A stretch of 64,000 nt of DNA, taken from NCBI RefSeq assembly GCF_011947195.1, contig NZ_JAATVY010000003.1, forward strand, positions 372,001 to 436,000. The letters run 5' to 3'. The position numbers and the translations under genes were made by a program. This stretch comes from Planosporangium thailandense (GTDB lineage Bacteria > Actinomycetota > Actinomycetes > Mycobacteriales > Micromonosporaceae). The notes beneath the pieces are model-generated. The model was given only the letters and a program-made list of their open reading frames with translations. It did not search any database and was not told the DNA's origin. The stretch's first letter is position 1. Every line of letters starts with the position of its first letter. Shown here one piece after another: positions 16,564 to 25,828 of the stretch.

Positions 16564-17975
16564 GCGTTCCTCCAGAGTCGGATCAGTGCGTACGAGCGCC
16601 AGGGCCGCCAGCGCGTCGCGTACCCGGCCAGCGCGGCCGGCTCGTCAGGTAGCCCGAGCGCCGCCGCGCCACGACGTACGCCCAGGTCGGTCGGTAGGAA
16701 GACGTCGGGATCGCCGAGGGCCCGCAGCGCGACGTAGCCGGCCGTCCACGGGCCGACACCCGGCAGCTCCAGCAGCTTTTCGGTGGCCTCGGCGCGGTCG
16801 GTGCCGTTGTCGAGTACGAGGTCCCCGCTGGCGACGGCGGCGGCGAGCGCCCGTACCGTACGCCGCCGCGTGGCCGGCATCGCGAATGCCTCGTCAGGGG
16901 CCTCCGCGACCGTGGCGGCGTCCGGGAAGAGCAGCTCGCCGGCCGTCGGTGCGCACGTCCGTACCAGCTTCCCGAGCACCGTACGGGCCGCGGCGACCGA
17001 CACCTGCTGGCCGACCACCGCCCGTACGGCGAGCTCGAAGCCTTCGACGGCGCGCGGCAGGCGTACCCCGGGTTCTTTCTCGACCGTCTCCGCGAGCGCG
17101 GGGTCGGTGGCCAGCGCGGCGTCGACGGCGTGCGGGTCGGCGTCCAGGTCCAGCAGGCGACGGCAGCGCGCCACGGCCGGCGCGAGATCGCGCACGTCGG
17201 TCAGGCGGAGCGTGGCCTGCACGTACCCGTCGCGGGGCGTCAGCGACGCGGAGCCGGGGCCGTGCGGCAGGCGCAGCGTGCGCTGGTAGCGGCCGTCGTC
17301 GGCCAGCTCCACGCCGGGGATCGCGCGGGCCGCCAGGTACTCGAACAGCCCGTCCGCGTGCAGCGGAGCGCGGTACGGCAGCCGCAGCATGATCGTGCCG
17401 GGGGCGCCGGATGCGACGGCCGACGACCGCAGAGCCGACGGCGGCCGCCCGTACACGTCCCGGATCGTCTCGTTGAACTGCCGCACGCTGCGGAAGCCGG
17501 CCGCGAACGCGATCTCGGCCAGCCCGAGGTCGGTCGTCTCGATCAGGATCCGCGCGGTCTGGGCCCGCTGGGCGCGCGCCAGCGCGAGCGGGCCGGCGCC
17601 CAGTTCGGCGTGCAGCATCCGGTGCAGGTGCCGTTCGGTGTACCCGAGCCGACTCGCCAGGCCGGGCACGCCGGCCCGGTCGACCACCCCGTCGGCGATC
17701 AGCCGCATCGCGCGGGCCACGACGTCGGCCCGGTTGTCCCACTCCGGCGAGCCGGGCGCCGCGTCCGGGCGGCAGCGCAGACAGGCCCGGAAGCCCTCGC
17801 GCTGGGCGGCGGCCGCGGACGGCAGGAATCGGACATTCTGCCGTTTGGGCGTGACGGCGGGGCAGGACGGGCGGCAGTAGATCCGTGTCGAGGTGACGGC
17901 CGTGACGAACCAGCCGTCGAAGCGCGGGTCCCGGCTGTCGACCGCCCGGTAGCACCGTTCGAAATCCAGCTCCAC
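16560..17975 (-). CDS. alkA: Ada-AlkA fusion: methylation sensor and 3-methyladenine DNA glycosylase
   Basis: A three-module protein of ~471 residues. An N-terminal Ada methylphosphotriester/zinc domain carries cysteines in 'TSTRIYCRPSCPAV' and 'GFRACLRCRPDA'. An AraC-type helix-turn-helix (~80-180) includes 'LGYTERHLHRMLHAELG' and 'IAFAAGFRSVRQFNETIR'. The AlkA glycosylase domain holds a helix-hairpin-helix 'LLELPGVGPWTAGYVALR' and the catalytic Asp in 'FLPTDLG'. It should sense methylated DNA, activate its own operon and excise alkylated bases. GTG 17975 matches family starts; an in-frame ATG at 18026 adds 17 residues. It overlaps ogt by 4 nt. Confidence 0.93.
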   Translation of the reverse strand: MELDFERCYRAVDSRDPRFDGWFVTAVTSTRIYCRPSCPAVTPKRQNVRFLPSAAAAQREGFRACLRCRPDAAPGSPEWDNRADVVARAMRLIADGVVDRAGVPGLASRLGYTERHLHRMLHAELGAGPLALARAQRAQTARILIETTDLGLAEIAFAAGFRSVRQFNETIRDVYGRPPSALRSSAVASGAPGTIMLRLPYRAPLHADGLFEYLAARAIPGVELADDGRYQRTLRLPHGPGSASLTPRDGYVQATLRLTDVRDLAPAVARCRRLLDLDADPHAVDAALATDPALAETVEKEPGVRLPRAVEGFELAVRAVVGQQVSVAAARTVLGKLVRTCAPTAGELLFPDAATVAEAPDEAFAMPATRRRTVRALAAAVASGDLVLDNGTDRAEATEKLLELPGVGPWTAGYVALRALGDPDVFLPTDLGVRRGAAALGLPDEPAALAGYATRWRPWRSYALIRLWRNA

Positions 17976-18102
17976 GTGACCGATCCTGCACCCCCGACTA
18001 GCTGGATGCTTGCGGTTTTCGGACATGAGCGTGGTGGAGTCCGGCTGTCCGGGTGGGCGCGGTTGCCATGATCACCGTTGGCGCTGCGTAGACTCGTACG
18101 TC

Positions 18103-19188
<1,086 letters not shown>

Positions 19189-19201
19189 GCGACTTATTCG
19201 C

Positions 19202-19249
19202 GATCTTGGACACCTAGGCCGGTTATAGGTGGCCTAAGTGTCCAAGATC
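19202..19249. repeat. Intergenic palindrome type B, copy 1
   Basis: A 48-nt inverted repeat starting 14 nt after the ychF stop. The arms GATCTTGGACACCTAGGCC and GGCCTAAGTGTCCAAGATC pair over 18 of 19 positions around a GGTTATAGGT loop. The single mispair (C opposite A) occurs at the same position in copy 2 at 36244-36291, which is also 48 nt and has the same orientation. Confidence 0.85.
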
Positions 19250-19289
19250 TAAGGAGACGGCGTCGGGGCGTGGCCGGCCCGCAGCCCGA

Positions 19290-19308
19290 CCGCCTCCGGC
19301 GGGCTTTT
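19290..19308 (+). terminator. Rho-independent terminator after ychF
   Basis: Stem CCGCC (19290-19294), loop TCC, stem GGCGG (19298-19302), then GC and TTTT (19305-19308). An alternative, wider stem GCCCGC/GCGGGC uses the same bases. It ends ychF transcription just before the convergent membrane-protein gene. Confidence 0.7.
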
Positions 19309-19682
19309 CATTCCTGTTGACTACGGCCTGGGAAGAACTGGCGGACGGGCAGCAGCAGACCCGCTAGCGACAGCACGATGAACACGACTTGGTGTACATG
19401 GTCCTTGCCCGGCGGCAACCGGCCCACCAGATGCGTGACCCAGAAGGCGGGATAAAACCACAGCGTGAACCAGGCCCACCGGTCGCGGCCCCGGAATGGG
19501 ATCACAGTAATCAGCACCCCGAACAGCCCAAAGCCGATCGAGGCCACGCCGACAGTTCGCATTAGCGGCTGATTGTCGGATGTCGGTACCGTCGCCACGA
19601 TGAGGCCAAAGGCCAAGATGCCGACACCGACGACGACGAGGCAGATCCACCCGAGCCTTACGGAGAGCTTTTCCCGCTGCAC
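19308..19682 (-). CDS. Small four-helix membrane protein
   Basis: 124 residues with four hydrophobic segments ('WICLVVVGVGILAFGLIVA', 'VGVASIGFGLFGVLITVI', 'WFTLWFYPAFWVTHLVG', 'VVFIVLSLAGLLLPV') and a short basic tail. Family not recognised. GTG 19682 is 6 nt after a TAGGTT -10 hexamer (19689-19694 read on this strand), supporting a leaderless start. It overlaps the end of the ychF terminator and is the first gene of the accessory stretch. Confidence 0.7.
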   Translation of the reverse strand: MQREKLSVRLGWICLVVVGVGILAFGLIVATVPTSDNQPLMRTVGVASIGFGLFGVLITVIPFRGRDRWAWFTLWFYPAFWVTHLVGRLPPGKDHVHQVVFIVLSLAGLLLPVRQFFPGRSQQE

Positions 19683-19856
19683 GTGAGGAACCTATCGCCG
19701 GGCCGGCGTCCGTCACAGCCCCCAATGGACAATTCGTAAGCCGCGTGCTGGACTGCCCGTTCGGGCGTACGCAACGAGCCCCCGGGCCGGCAGCATGAGC
19801 GCCCTCGACGATAGCGGGAAGCGGGGTCGACCTGCAGTCATCTACGCTCATCACTG

Positions 19857-20186
19857 ATGAACGCCGGTGCCCTGTACGCCTTCCTGTGCGCTCCGTTCGG
19901 CGCTCTCCTCGTGGCCGCGATGCCGTTTCCACTTCGACTGGAGCCGACGGCCGGCGTTGGGCGCGCCATGTGGTTCTGGACGGGCTTTGTGTGGCTAGGG
20001 ACCTTCGTGGTCGGAGCGGCGGCGTTCACGGCTTGGTGGGCTGGTCCCGGTCGGTGGTGGGGGACCTTCCACGTGAGCCATCTTTTCCTTCCGCTCTGGG
20101 TGCTGACCCCCGGTTTGGCGGTCGCCGTCGTGCGGCTCACCCGCCGCATCAAGGTCCTGGCGCGTACGAGGAACACGACGTCGTGA
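19857..20186 (+). CDS. Small membrane protein
   Basis: 109 residues with three hydrophobic segments ('ALYAFLCAPFGALLVAAM', 'MWFWTGFVWLGTFVVGAAA', 'SHLFLPLWVLTPGLAVAVV') and a basic C-terminus. ATG 19857 is 8 nt after TACGCT (19843-19848). Family not recognised. It is convergent with the F420-type reductase gene, 13 nt away. The 174 nt before it (19683-19856) hold only the divergent promoters. Confidence 0.55.
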   Translation: MNAGALYAFLCAPFGALLVAAMPFPLRLEPTAGVGRAMWFWTGFVWLGTFVVGAAAFTAWWAGPGRWWGTFHVSHLFLPLWVLTPGLAVAVVRLTRRIKVLARTRNTTS

Positions 20187-20199
20187 AGTGCGTCGGCGA

Positions 20200-20607
20200 C
20201 TACCTGATCCTGGTCAGCACCACGACAGGGATCACCCGCTGCGACTTCTCCTCGTGATCGGCGAAGAACGGGTACGTCTCTTTGAGCATGGTCCACAGCG
20301 GTGCCCGTTCCGCACCCTCGGCCGGGGTGGCCACCGCCTCGTAGGTCTCATCGCCGACCTCCACCGTGACCCGGGGGTTCGCCAGCAGATTGTGGTACCA
20401 GTCGGGGTGTTTGGCCGCCCCGGCGTTGGAGGCTATGACGAGCAGTCGGTCGCCGTCCCGGTGGTACATCATCGGGGTCGTATGGGGCCGGCCGCTCCTG
20501 GCACCGACGGTGGTCAGCAGGACGAGGCGGTCGCGGTGCATGCCCTCGATCTCGCCACCGCTGCGGAACTGCTCGATCACCCTACGGTTGATCTCCCTGA
20601 CGTCCAT
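20200..20607 (-). CDS. Deazaflavin (F420)-dependent nitroreductase-family protein
   Basis: 135 residues of the Ddn/DUF385 split-β-barrel family, which use coenzyme F420 to reduce varied substrates. Family signatures are 'LVLLTTVGARSGRPHTTPM', 'VIASNAGAAKHPDWYHNLLA' and 'NPRVTVEVGDETYEA'. The frame reaches 20694, but ATG 20607 has a GGAG 7-8 nt upstream and corresponds to the usual N-terminus. Physiological substrate unknown. It is monocistronic. Confidence 0.9.
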   Translation of the reverse strand: MDVREINRRVIEQFRSGGEIEGMHRDRLVLLTTVGARSGRPHTTPMMYHRDGDRLLVIASNAGAAKHPDWYHNLLANPRVTVEVGDETYEAVATPAEGAERAPLWTMLKETYPFFADHEEKSQRVIPVVVLTRIR

Positions 20608-20779
20608 CGTTCTCCGTATCTCCGTAACTGTTGCCTCTCGCTGTTGGGCCGGGCGCCGACGAAGGCGGCGATCGGGCCTACTGACGGCGTCCACGGCGAC
20701 CCTCCCTATGGCACCGGATCATTGCCGCCGGCGCAAGGCATCACCAGGGACACGTGTACGCGCTGACTAGTGTTACAGC

Positions 20780-21226
20780 GTGATCTTCCGTGCAGCCGTG
20801 CGTGCCGACCTGCCCGCGATCGTCGCGCTCCTGGCGGACGACGTGCTGGGCAAGGCGCGCGACTTCGCCGTGGTGGACGACGCTTACGAGCGGGCGTTCG
20901 CCGATATCGACGCCGACCCGCGCAACCTGCTCCTCGTGGCGGAGGACGCAGGGGAGGTGGTGGCCTGCCTGCAGCTCACGTACATCCCCGGGCTGGGCCG
21001 CCACGGCGCCGAACGGGCGCTCGTCGAGGCCGTCCGGGTCCGGTCGGACCGCCGCGGGCAGGGGATCGGCGCAAAGCTCATGGCGTGGGTGATCGAACAG
21101 GCCCGACAGCGCGGCTGTGGGCTGGTGCAGCTCACCACCGACAAGTCGCGTGTCGACGCACATCGGTTCTACGCCCGGCTCGGCTTCGTCGCCAGCCATG
21201 TAGGCATGAAGCTGCCCCTGCGGTAG
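20780..21226 (+). CDS. GNAT-family acetyltransferase
   Basis: 148 residues making one GNAT domain: acetyl-CoA loop 'VRSDRRGQGIGAKLMAWVIE', then 'LVQLTTDKSRVDAHRFYARLGF', the typical β5-α4 ending. It resembles small bacterial PhnO/aminotransferase-type GNATs, but the acceptor cannot be told. GTG 20780 is exactly 6 nt after TAGTGT (20768-20773), a leaderless promoter. Confidence 0.88.
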   Translation: MIFRAAVRADLPAIVALLADDVLGKARDFAVVDDAYERAFADIDADPRNLLLVAEDAGEVVACLQLTYIPGLGRHGAERALVEAVRVRSDRRGQGIGAKLMAWVIEQARQRGCGLVQLTTDKSRVDAHRFYARLGFVASHVGMKLPLR

Positions 21227-21303
21227 GCGCGGTGCGGGACGCCGTAGCGCGGATCGAATACTCTCGACCCCCGTTGGGCTGCGGCGGCCGGTAGGAGAAT
21301 CCG

Positions 21304-21507
21304 ATGACGTTGGTGGGCAGGGAGTGCCCTGACTGCAAGCGGACGGTCACGGTCGAGTTCGAGCAGACCGTCACGGGACGCGAGGTCTGCCCCGACTGTG
21401 CCCGGGCATTGCTGACCGGTTCGGCGGTCGGCGCCATCACCTCCGACGTCGGTGCCGGGTTCGGGGTGTGGGCGATGTCGATGCGGCGGATCAGGCGAAC
21501 GTGTTGA
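21304..21507 (+). CDS. Small zinc-ribbon-like protein
   Basis: 67 residues with two CPDC knuckles (CPDCKRT near residue 8 and CPDCARAL near residue 30), enough to bind one zinc. The C-terminal half is 'AITSDVGAGFGVWAMSMRR' and is not recognised. ATG 21304 has GGAG 8 nt upstream. It converges with the hydrolase gene at 10-nt spacing. Function unknown. Confidence 0.65.
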   Translation: MTLVGRECPDCKRTVTVEFEQTVTGREVCPDCARALLTGSAVGAITSDVGAGFGVWAMSMRRIRRTC

Positions 21508-21517
21508 CCCGCCGGTA

Positions 21518-22258
21518 TCAGGCGGTGAGGAACGGGACGGCGACCGCCCGGAACTGTTCCGGGCTGCGGCTGTGTACCCGGTGACCGGCCGGAATCGTGG
21601 CCAGTTCGCCGCGCGGGATCGTCCGGGACACCTCGGCCAACCGGTCCGACGGCACGTGGCTGGCCGGACCGCCGGAGACGACCAGTGCCGGTGCGCTGAC
21701 CGCCGGCAGCCGGTCCCACCAGGCCGGGTCCGGAACACGTAGCTGTCTGACCGCGGATACGACCGCCCGCGGGTCGAAGCCGCGGCGAACGGCGAGTATG
21801 CCCAGAGCCGGCAGCAGGAACCGCGCCCTGGACAGGCCGTGGGGATCGGCAGGCGCGCGAGGTGGAACCGGCGGCTCCTCGAGGACCAGGCGGGTGACCC
21901 GCTCGGGCTGCCGCTGGGCGATCAGGGACGCCACGTGGCCGCCCAACGAGTGCCCGACCAGTGCGATGTTGTCGAGGGCCCGGGCGTCCAGCAATCCGAG
22001 GATGTCGTCGAGGAACCCGGCCAGCGGATAGATCGCGGTGCGCGAACTGCCGCCGTGCCCCCGCAGGTCCGGGGCAATGACGTGATGCCCCGCCGCCACC
22101 AGGGCGGCGGCGAGCCCGTCCCAGGTGGCCGCGCTGCTACCGCCACCGTGCAGCAGGACGGTCGGTCGCCCGTCCGGGTCGCCGGCCTCCCGGTACCGGA
22201 TGGTGACCCCGGCGACCTCGACACCGCGGATACCTACGCCATGGCGCGTCACGGTCAT
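21518..22258 (-). CDS. Alpha/beta hydrolase
   Basis: About 246 residues with the α/β-hydrolase plan: oxyanion region 'VLLHGGGSSAATWDGL', 'DLRGHGGSS', nucleophile elbow 'ALVGHSLGGHVASL' (catalytic Ser), an acidic region near 'VVSGGPASHVPSDRL' and the late His in 'IPAGHRVHSRSPEQF'. The nearest style is haloperoxidase/epoxide-hydrolase-like esterases. ATG 22258 is chosen over the in-frame TTG 22279. Substrate unknown. The HD-protein gene is 45 nt upstream on the same strand, and the two may be co-transcribed. Confidence 0.9.
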   Translation of the reverse strand: MTVTRHGVGIRGVEVAGVTIRYREAGDPDGRPTVLLHGGGSSAATWDGLAAALVAAGHHVIAPDLRGHGGSSRTAIYPLAGFLDDILGLLDARALDNIALVGHSLGGHVASLIAQRQPERVTRLVLEEPPVPPRAPADPHGLSRARFLLPALGILAVRRGFDPRAVVSAVRQLRVPDPAWWDRLPAVSAPALVVSGGPASHVPSDRLAEVSRTIPRGELATIPAGHRVHSRSPEQFRAVAVPFLTA

Positions 22259-22303
22259 CTGTGTACCAACGGCCGGCAAGCCAGCCGCCGGTCGAGCGTC
22301 GGT

Positions 22304-22924
22304 TCAGGCGCTGTCGAGTACGTTCTTTGCGATGCGGTCGGCGATGCCGCTGTCGATGGCGGCCGCCGCCGCGCTGGTGGGCTTACGCCGGGCCTGACTT
22401 TCGAAGCAGGCGACGAACTCCTCGCCCAGCGTCAGGCGAGGGATCTGCCGGACGACCTCAGCGCGGAAGTCGGCGGGCCACTTGTCCGGGTTCCGTCCTG
22501 AGATGTCGAGGCCGGTGGCGATCTCCAGCAGGTGTCCCTCGGGATCCGCGTCAGGGTCGACGCTGTCCCACATGTGCCGAACGATGATCTCCGCCGCCCG
22601 GGTACGCCGCTCCACCGGCCATCCGGCCCCCGCACCGAAGACCCACGCGACGTGACCGCCGGCCTCTTCGAAGGCAACGGTGTGGCTGTCGAACTCCTTC
22701 GCCAGGCCGATGTCGTGCAGCATCGCCGACACGTACAGCAGTTCCGCGTCGAAGGCGATGCCGCGCTCCATGCCGTACGAGGCTGCCCAGATGTAGGAGC
22801 GGAGGCAGTGGTTCGCCAGGGCGGGGGAACAGTACGCCGTCGCCACCTCCCGGGCGGCACGCGCGGCGGAGGTGTCGGGGACTGGGACATCGTCGAGATT
22901 CACTGCGCCAGTCTTGCCGATCAT
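22304..22924 (-). CDS. HD-domain protein (cyanamide-hydratase-like)
   Basis: 206 residues with an HD metal-binding domain: upstream His in 'ANHCLRSYIWAASYG', the HD pair in 'VSAMLHDIGLAKEF' and a downstream His in 'EIIVRHMWDSVDPDADPEG'. The style is that of the cyanamide hydratase/HD-hydrolase proteins common in actinomycetes. It could be a phosphohydrolase or hydratase. ATG 22924 or GTG 22903 could be the start. It is divergent from the small membrane protein gene at 23005. Confidence 0.85.
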   Translation of the reverse strand: MIGKTGAVNLDDVPVPDTSAARAAREVATAYCSPALANHCLRSYIWAASYGMERGIAFDAELLYVSAMLHDIGLAKEFDSHTVAFEEAGGHVAWVFGAGAGWPVERRTRAAEIIVRHMWDSVDPDADPEGHLLEIATGLDISGRNPDKWPADFRAEVVRQIPRLTLGEEFVACFESQARRKPTSAAAAAIDSGIADRIAKNVLDSA

Positions 22925-23004
22925 CGCGCCGGGCCGCTACGGCCGATCAGCGCAATTGCGTGCGATGTCTGTGGTCACCGACGATCGTGGCGCATACTGG
23001 TGCG

Positions 23005-23229
23005 GTGGCGAAGACATCGATAGTCATCGGTATCACTATCCGCCTGTTCCTGCTCGTCATGGCGGTGTGGTTGACCGTCAGCGTCGTCGTGCCGACCCGC
23101 GATCCGTTGGCTCTCGACGTCGTCACGGTGGTGGTTCTCGCCGTCGTCGCGTTGATCGGTCCGGCCCGGCGGTTCCTGCTCGCGTCGGTCGTGGGCCGGC
23201 GGGAGAGCCGGGTGCGGCTCGGCCGCTGA
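23005..23229 (+). CDS. Small membrane protein
   Basis: 74 residues with two membrane helices ('VIGITIRLFLLVMAVWLTV' and 'VVTVVVLAVVALIGPA') and a basic tail. GTG 23005 is 6 nt after CATACT (22993-22998), a leaderless arrangement that decides the start. Family not recognised. Between it and the next gene (23230-23268) the 12-mer GCGGTCAGGCGG occurs twice. Confidence 0.55.
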   Translation: MAKTSIVIGITIRLFLLVMAVWLTVSVVVPTRDPLALDVVTVVVLAVVALIGPARRFLLASVVGRRESRVRLGR

Positions 23230-23268
23230 GTCGGGCTCCCGCAGGTGGCCGCGGTCAGGCGGTTGCGG

Positions 23269-23577
23269 TCAGGCGGACCGGGCGATCGCCTGGTACATCG
23301 CCTCGATGCGGGCGGCGAGCGTGACCTCCCCGTCGGAGAGCGTCCCGTCGTCCGGCGTACACAACTTGATCTGCGTGTGCCCGTCCAGGCGGCGCACCTG
23401 AGGGTGCAACTGCAGCGCGTCGGCGACGACCTTGATGCGCTCCGCGAGCGCGGCGTGCTGTGAATCGTCGAGCAGGAGCGTGCGCCGGAACTCCCGACCG
23501 TCGCGGGTCCACCCGTCGAGCAGGCCCAGGGCGTCCGTCAGGTAGTCCTCGTGATTGCCGCTCCGGCGAGCGCGCAT
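23269..23577 (-). CDS. Divergent pterin-4a-carbinolamine dehydratase-like protein
   Basis: 102 residues matching the PCD fold in layout: 'LDGWTRDGREFRRTLLLDD', 'VVADALQLHPQVRRLDGHT' and 'LSDGEVTLAARIEAM'. The enzyme's paired active-site histidines (HHP in the canonical copy at 31819-32124) are here only 'LHP', so one His is missing. The protein may be inactive as a dehydratase or act on something else. The canonical paralogue 8 kb away makes this a duplicate that has diverged. Confidence 0.7.
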   Translation of the reverse strand: MRARRSGNHEDYLTDALGLLDGWTRDGREFRRTLLLDDSQHAALAERIKVVADALQLHPQVRRLDGHTQIKLCTPDDGTLSDGEVTLAARIEAMYQAIARSA

Positions 23578-23761
23578 TATGCCGCCTTTCAGGCTTCGTT
23601 GCCGGCTCGTGGCCGAATCGAGGCCTCCTCGTTGTCATTTGGTGCCTGCCAGTCTGGCCTGCGACCACCTGATGTGTCCATGCGTACAGTCGGTCCGTCC
23701 GGTGACTTATCGGACACCTCACCTGCCCGAACGGGTGATTTTTCTGGCACTCTTGACCATC

Positions 23762-24196
23762 GTGTATAACGAACAGGCCACTCCGGCGGTCGTGGTGGGC
23801 GCGGCCATCGTCGCCGGCCACCGCGTACTCGCCTGCGCCCGCGCGGATCAGCCGGAGGCGTCCGGTCGCTGGGAGTTCCCGGGCGGGAAGGTCGAACCGG
23901 GTGAGGATGACGCCACCGCGCTCGCCCGCGAATGCCGTGAGGAGCTGGGGGTGCGCGTCGCGGTGGGCGCCCGCGTCGGCCCCGAGGTCCCGCTCGGCGG
24001 TGGCAGGGCCGTGCTGCGCGTGTACCTGGCGTCGCTGCGCGACGACGACGAGCCGCGGCTGACCGAGCACCTGGAGATGCGCTGGCTCACCGCCGACGAA
24101 CTGTTCGATGTGTGGTGGATGCCGGCGGACGTACCGGTCGCGCAGGCGCTTCAGCCGCTTCTGGCCGCGGGAACGAGCACCCCGGCCGCGACCTGA
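23762..24196 (+). CDS. Nudix hydrolase, MutT-like
   Basis: 144 residues. The Nudix box 'GGKVEPGEDDATALARECRE' continues as ELGV, the full G-x5-E-x7-RE-x2-EE-x-G pattern with one conservative change. The short N-terminal strand 'VVVGAAIVAGHRVLACAR' and 'GRWEFPGG' are typical of MutT/8-oxo-dGTP-type pyrophosphatases. GTG 23762 is the only sensible start before the conserved strand. Substrate specificity cannot be read from sequence. Confidence 0.9.
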   Translation: MYNEQATPAVVVGAAIVAGHRVLACARADQPEASGRWEFPGGKVEPGEDDATALARECREELGVRVAVGARVGPEVPLGGGRAVLRVYLASLRDDDEPRLTEHLEMRWLTADELFDVWWMPADVPVAQALQPLLAAGTSTPAAT

Positions 24197-24241
24197 CGCC
24201 CGGTTGGGCACCGGCCGACCGGCCAGGGCACGATCAGCAGC

Positions 24242-24736
24242 ATGACCGAGCTGACCTATCCCGAGGTCGGTGCCACCCGCGGCGACGAGCTGCCACCGGG
24301 GTACCGGCACGTGCGGCGACACGACAAGCTGGGCGACGGCGCCGAGGCGTTCCGGCGCGCCGCTGCCGGCCTCCGCGGGTGGAACATGCAACGGCGCGCG
24401 GGCCTGCGGGTACCCGCCTCGACCCCGCCGCCCGAGCCGGGCGTACGGGTGACGATGCGCGCGGCGTTCCTGCGGGTGCCGTGCCAGGTGGTGTGGGTCA
24501 TCGACGAAGAACGCCGGTACGGGTTCGGCTACGGGGCGCTGCCCGGACACCCGGAGATCGGCGAGGAGGCGTTCGTCGTGTCCCTCGACGACGGCGGTCA
24601 GGTGTGGCTGGACATCAGGGCCTTCAGTCGGCCGGGCCGCTGGTACACCCGGCTGGCCGGGCGGCTGGGCTGGCTGGTCCAGGACGTGGCGACGAGCCGT
24701 TACGTGGCGGCGATGCGGCGCATCGCCGCCACGTGA
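24242..24736 (+). CDS. DUF1990 family protein
   Basis: 164 residues with the DUF1990 pattern: 'LTYPEVGATRGDELPPGYRH', 'GWNMQRRAGL', 'VVWVIDEERRYGFGYGALPG' and 'HPEIGEEAF'. These soluble START-like actinobacterial proteins have no established function. ATG 24242 fits the family start. It converges with sdhB, 15 nt away. Confidence 0.88.
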   Translation: MTELTYPEVGATRGDELPPGYRHVRRHDKLGDGAEAFRRAAAGLRGWNMQRRAGLRVPASTPPPEPGVRVTMRAAFLRVPCQVVWVIDEERRYGFGYGALPGHPEIGEEAFVVSLDDGGQVWLDIRAFSRPGRWYTRLAGRLGWLVQDVATSRYVAAMRRIAAT

Positions 24737-24751
24737 TCCGGGTGGATCGGC

Positions 24752-25828
24752 TCAGCCCTCGTCGGTCCGCGACGGGTGCTGGTAGTTGATGTCGTCGACC
24801 GGCAGCGGCAACGGTACGTCGTCGCCGAACGGCGACTGCGCGCCCGCCATCTGTCCGGTGAACTCGGTGACCGGCAGCCTGCCGTCGGAGCCGACCGGCG
24901 CGGCCTGCCCGGCGGGGGCTTCCCGGTGCCAGTTCATGCTGATCTCGCCCTGGGCCTGGTGCGAGGCGGCGTGCTCCGCCGGCGTCGAGGGGCTGCCCGC
25001 GTCGGGCTGACGCGACGACGCCGGTCGTTCGGCTGTTGCGACCCCGGTGGTCGTGTGTCCCGCAGGTCTGTCGAGCTGATCCCGATGGAAGATCTTCGAG
25101 CCCAGCCATGCAATCGGGTCGTACCGGCGGTCCACCGCGCGCTCCTTCATCGGGATGATCGCGTTATCCGTGATCTTGATGTGCTCGGGGCACACCTCTG
25201 TGCAACATTTCGTGATGTTGCAGTACCCGATGCCCTGCTCTTCAACCGCCAGGTCCTTGCGGTCGGTCCGGGCGTCGAGCGGGTGCATGTCCAGCTCAGC
25301 GGCCCGGATGAAGAAGCGCGGGCCGGAGAAGGCCTTCTTGTTCTCCTCGTGGTCGCGGACGACGTGGCAGACGTTCTGGCAGAGGAAACACTCGATGCAC
25401 TTGCGGAACTCCTGCGAGCGCTCCACGTCGACCTGCTGCATCCGGTACTCGCCCGGGGCGACCCCCGCGGGCGGGGCGAACGCCGGCAGTTCCCGCGCCT
25501 TCTGGTAGTTGAAGGACACGTCCGTGACCAGGTCGCGGATCACCGGGAAGGTGCGCAGCGGGGTGACGGTGACCGTCTCGGTCGCCTCGAACGTCGACAT
25601 CCGCGTCATGCAGCCCAGCCGCGGCTTGCCGTTGATCTCCATCGAGCAGGAGCCGCACTTGCCCGCCTTGCAGTTCCAGCGGACCGCGAGGTCGGGCGCC
25701 TGGGTGGCCTGCAGGCGGTGGATGATGTCGAGCACGACCTCACCGTCGTTGACCTCGACCTGGAAGTCCTCGAGCTGACCGCCGTCGGCGTCACCGCGCC
25801 AGACCCGGAAGTTGCGAACCTCGCCCAT
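24752..25828 (-). CDS. sdhB: Succinate dehydrogenase iron-sulfur subunit with a C-terminal extension
   Basis: 358 residues. The [2Fe-2S] ligands are in 'CKAGKCGSCSMEINGKPRLGC'-like order near residues 55-75, and the other two clusters in 'CIECFLCQNVCHVV' and 'CNITKCCTEVCPEHI'. The normal family length is ~250 residues; the remaining ~100 form a Pro/Gln/Ala-rich tail after 'RDQLDRPAGH' that ends 'DDINYQHPSRTDEG'. The electron path is from SdhA FAD through the clusters to the quinone. ATG 25828 shares one base with the sdhA stop (TGATG), so it is translationally coupled as the third gene of an Sdh1-type operon. Confidence 0.95.
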   Translation of the reverse strand: MGEVRNFRVWRGDADGGQLEDFQVEVNDGEVVLDIIHRLQATQAPDLAVRWNCKAGKCGSCSMEINGKPRLGCMTRMSTFEATETVTVTPLRTFPVIRDLVTDVSFNYQKARELPAFAPPAGVAPGEYRMQQVDVERSQEFRKCIECFLCQNVCHVVRDHEENKKAFSGPRFFIRAAELDMHPLDARTDRKDLAVEEQGIGYCNITKCCTEVCPEHIKITDNAIIPMKERAVDRRYDPIAWLGSKIFHRDQLDRPAGHTTTGVATAERPASSRQPDAGSPSTPAEHAASHQAQGEISMNWHREAPAGQAAPVGSDGRLPVTEFTGQMAGAQSPFGDDVPLPLPVDDINYQHPSRTDEG

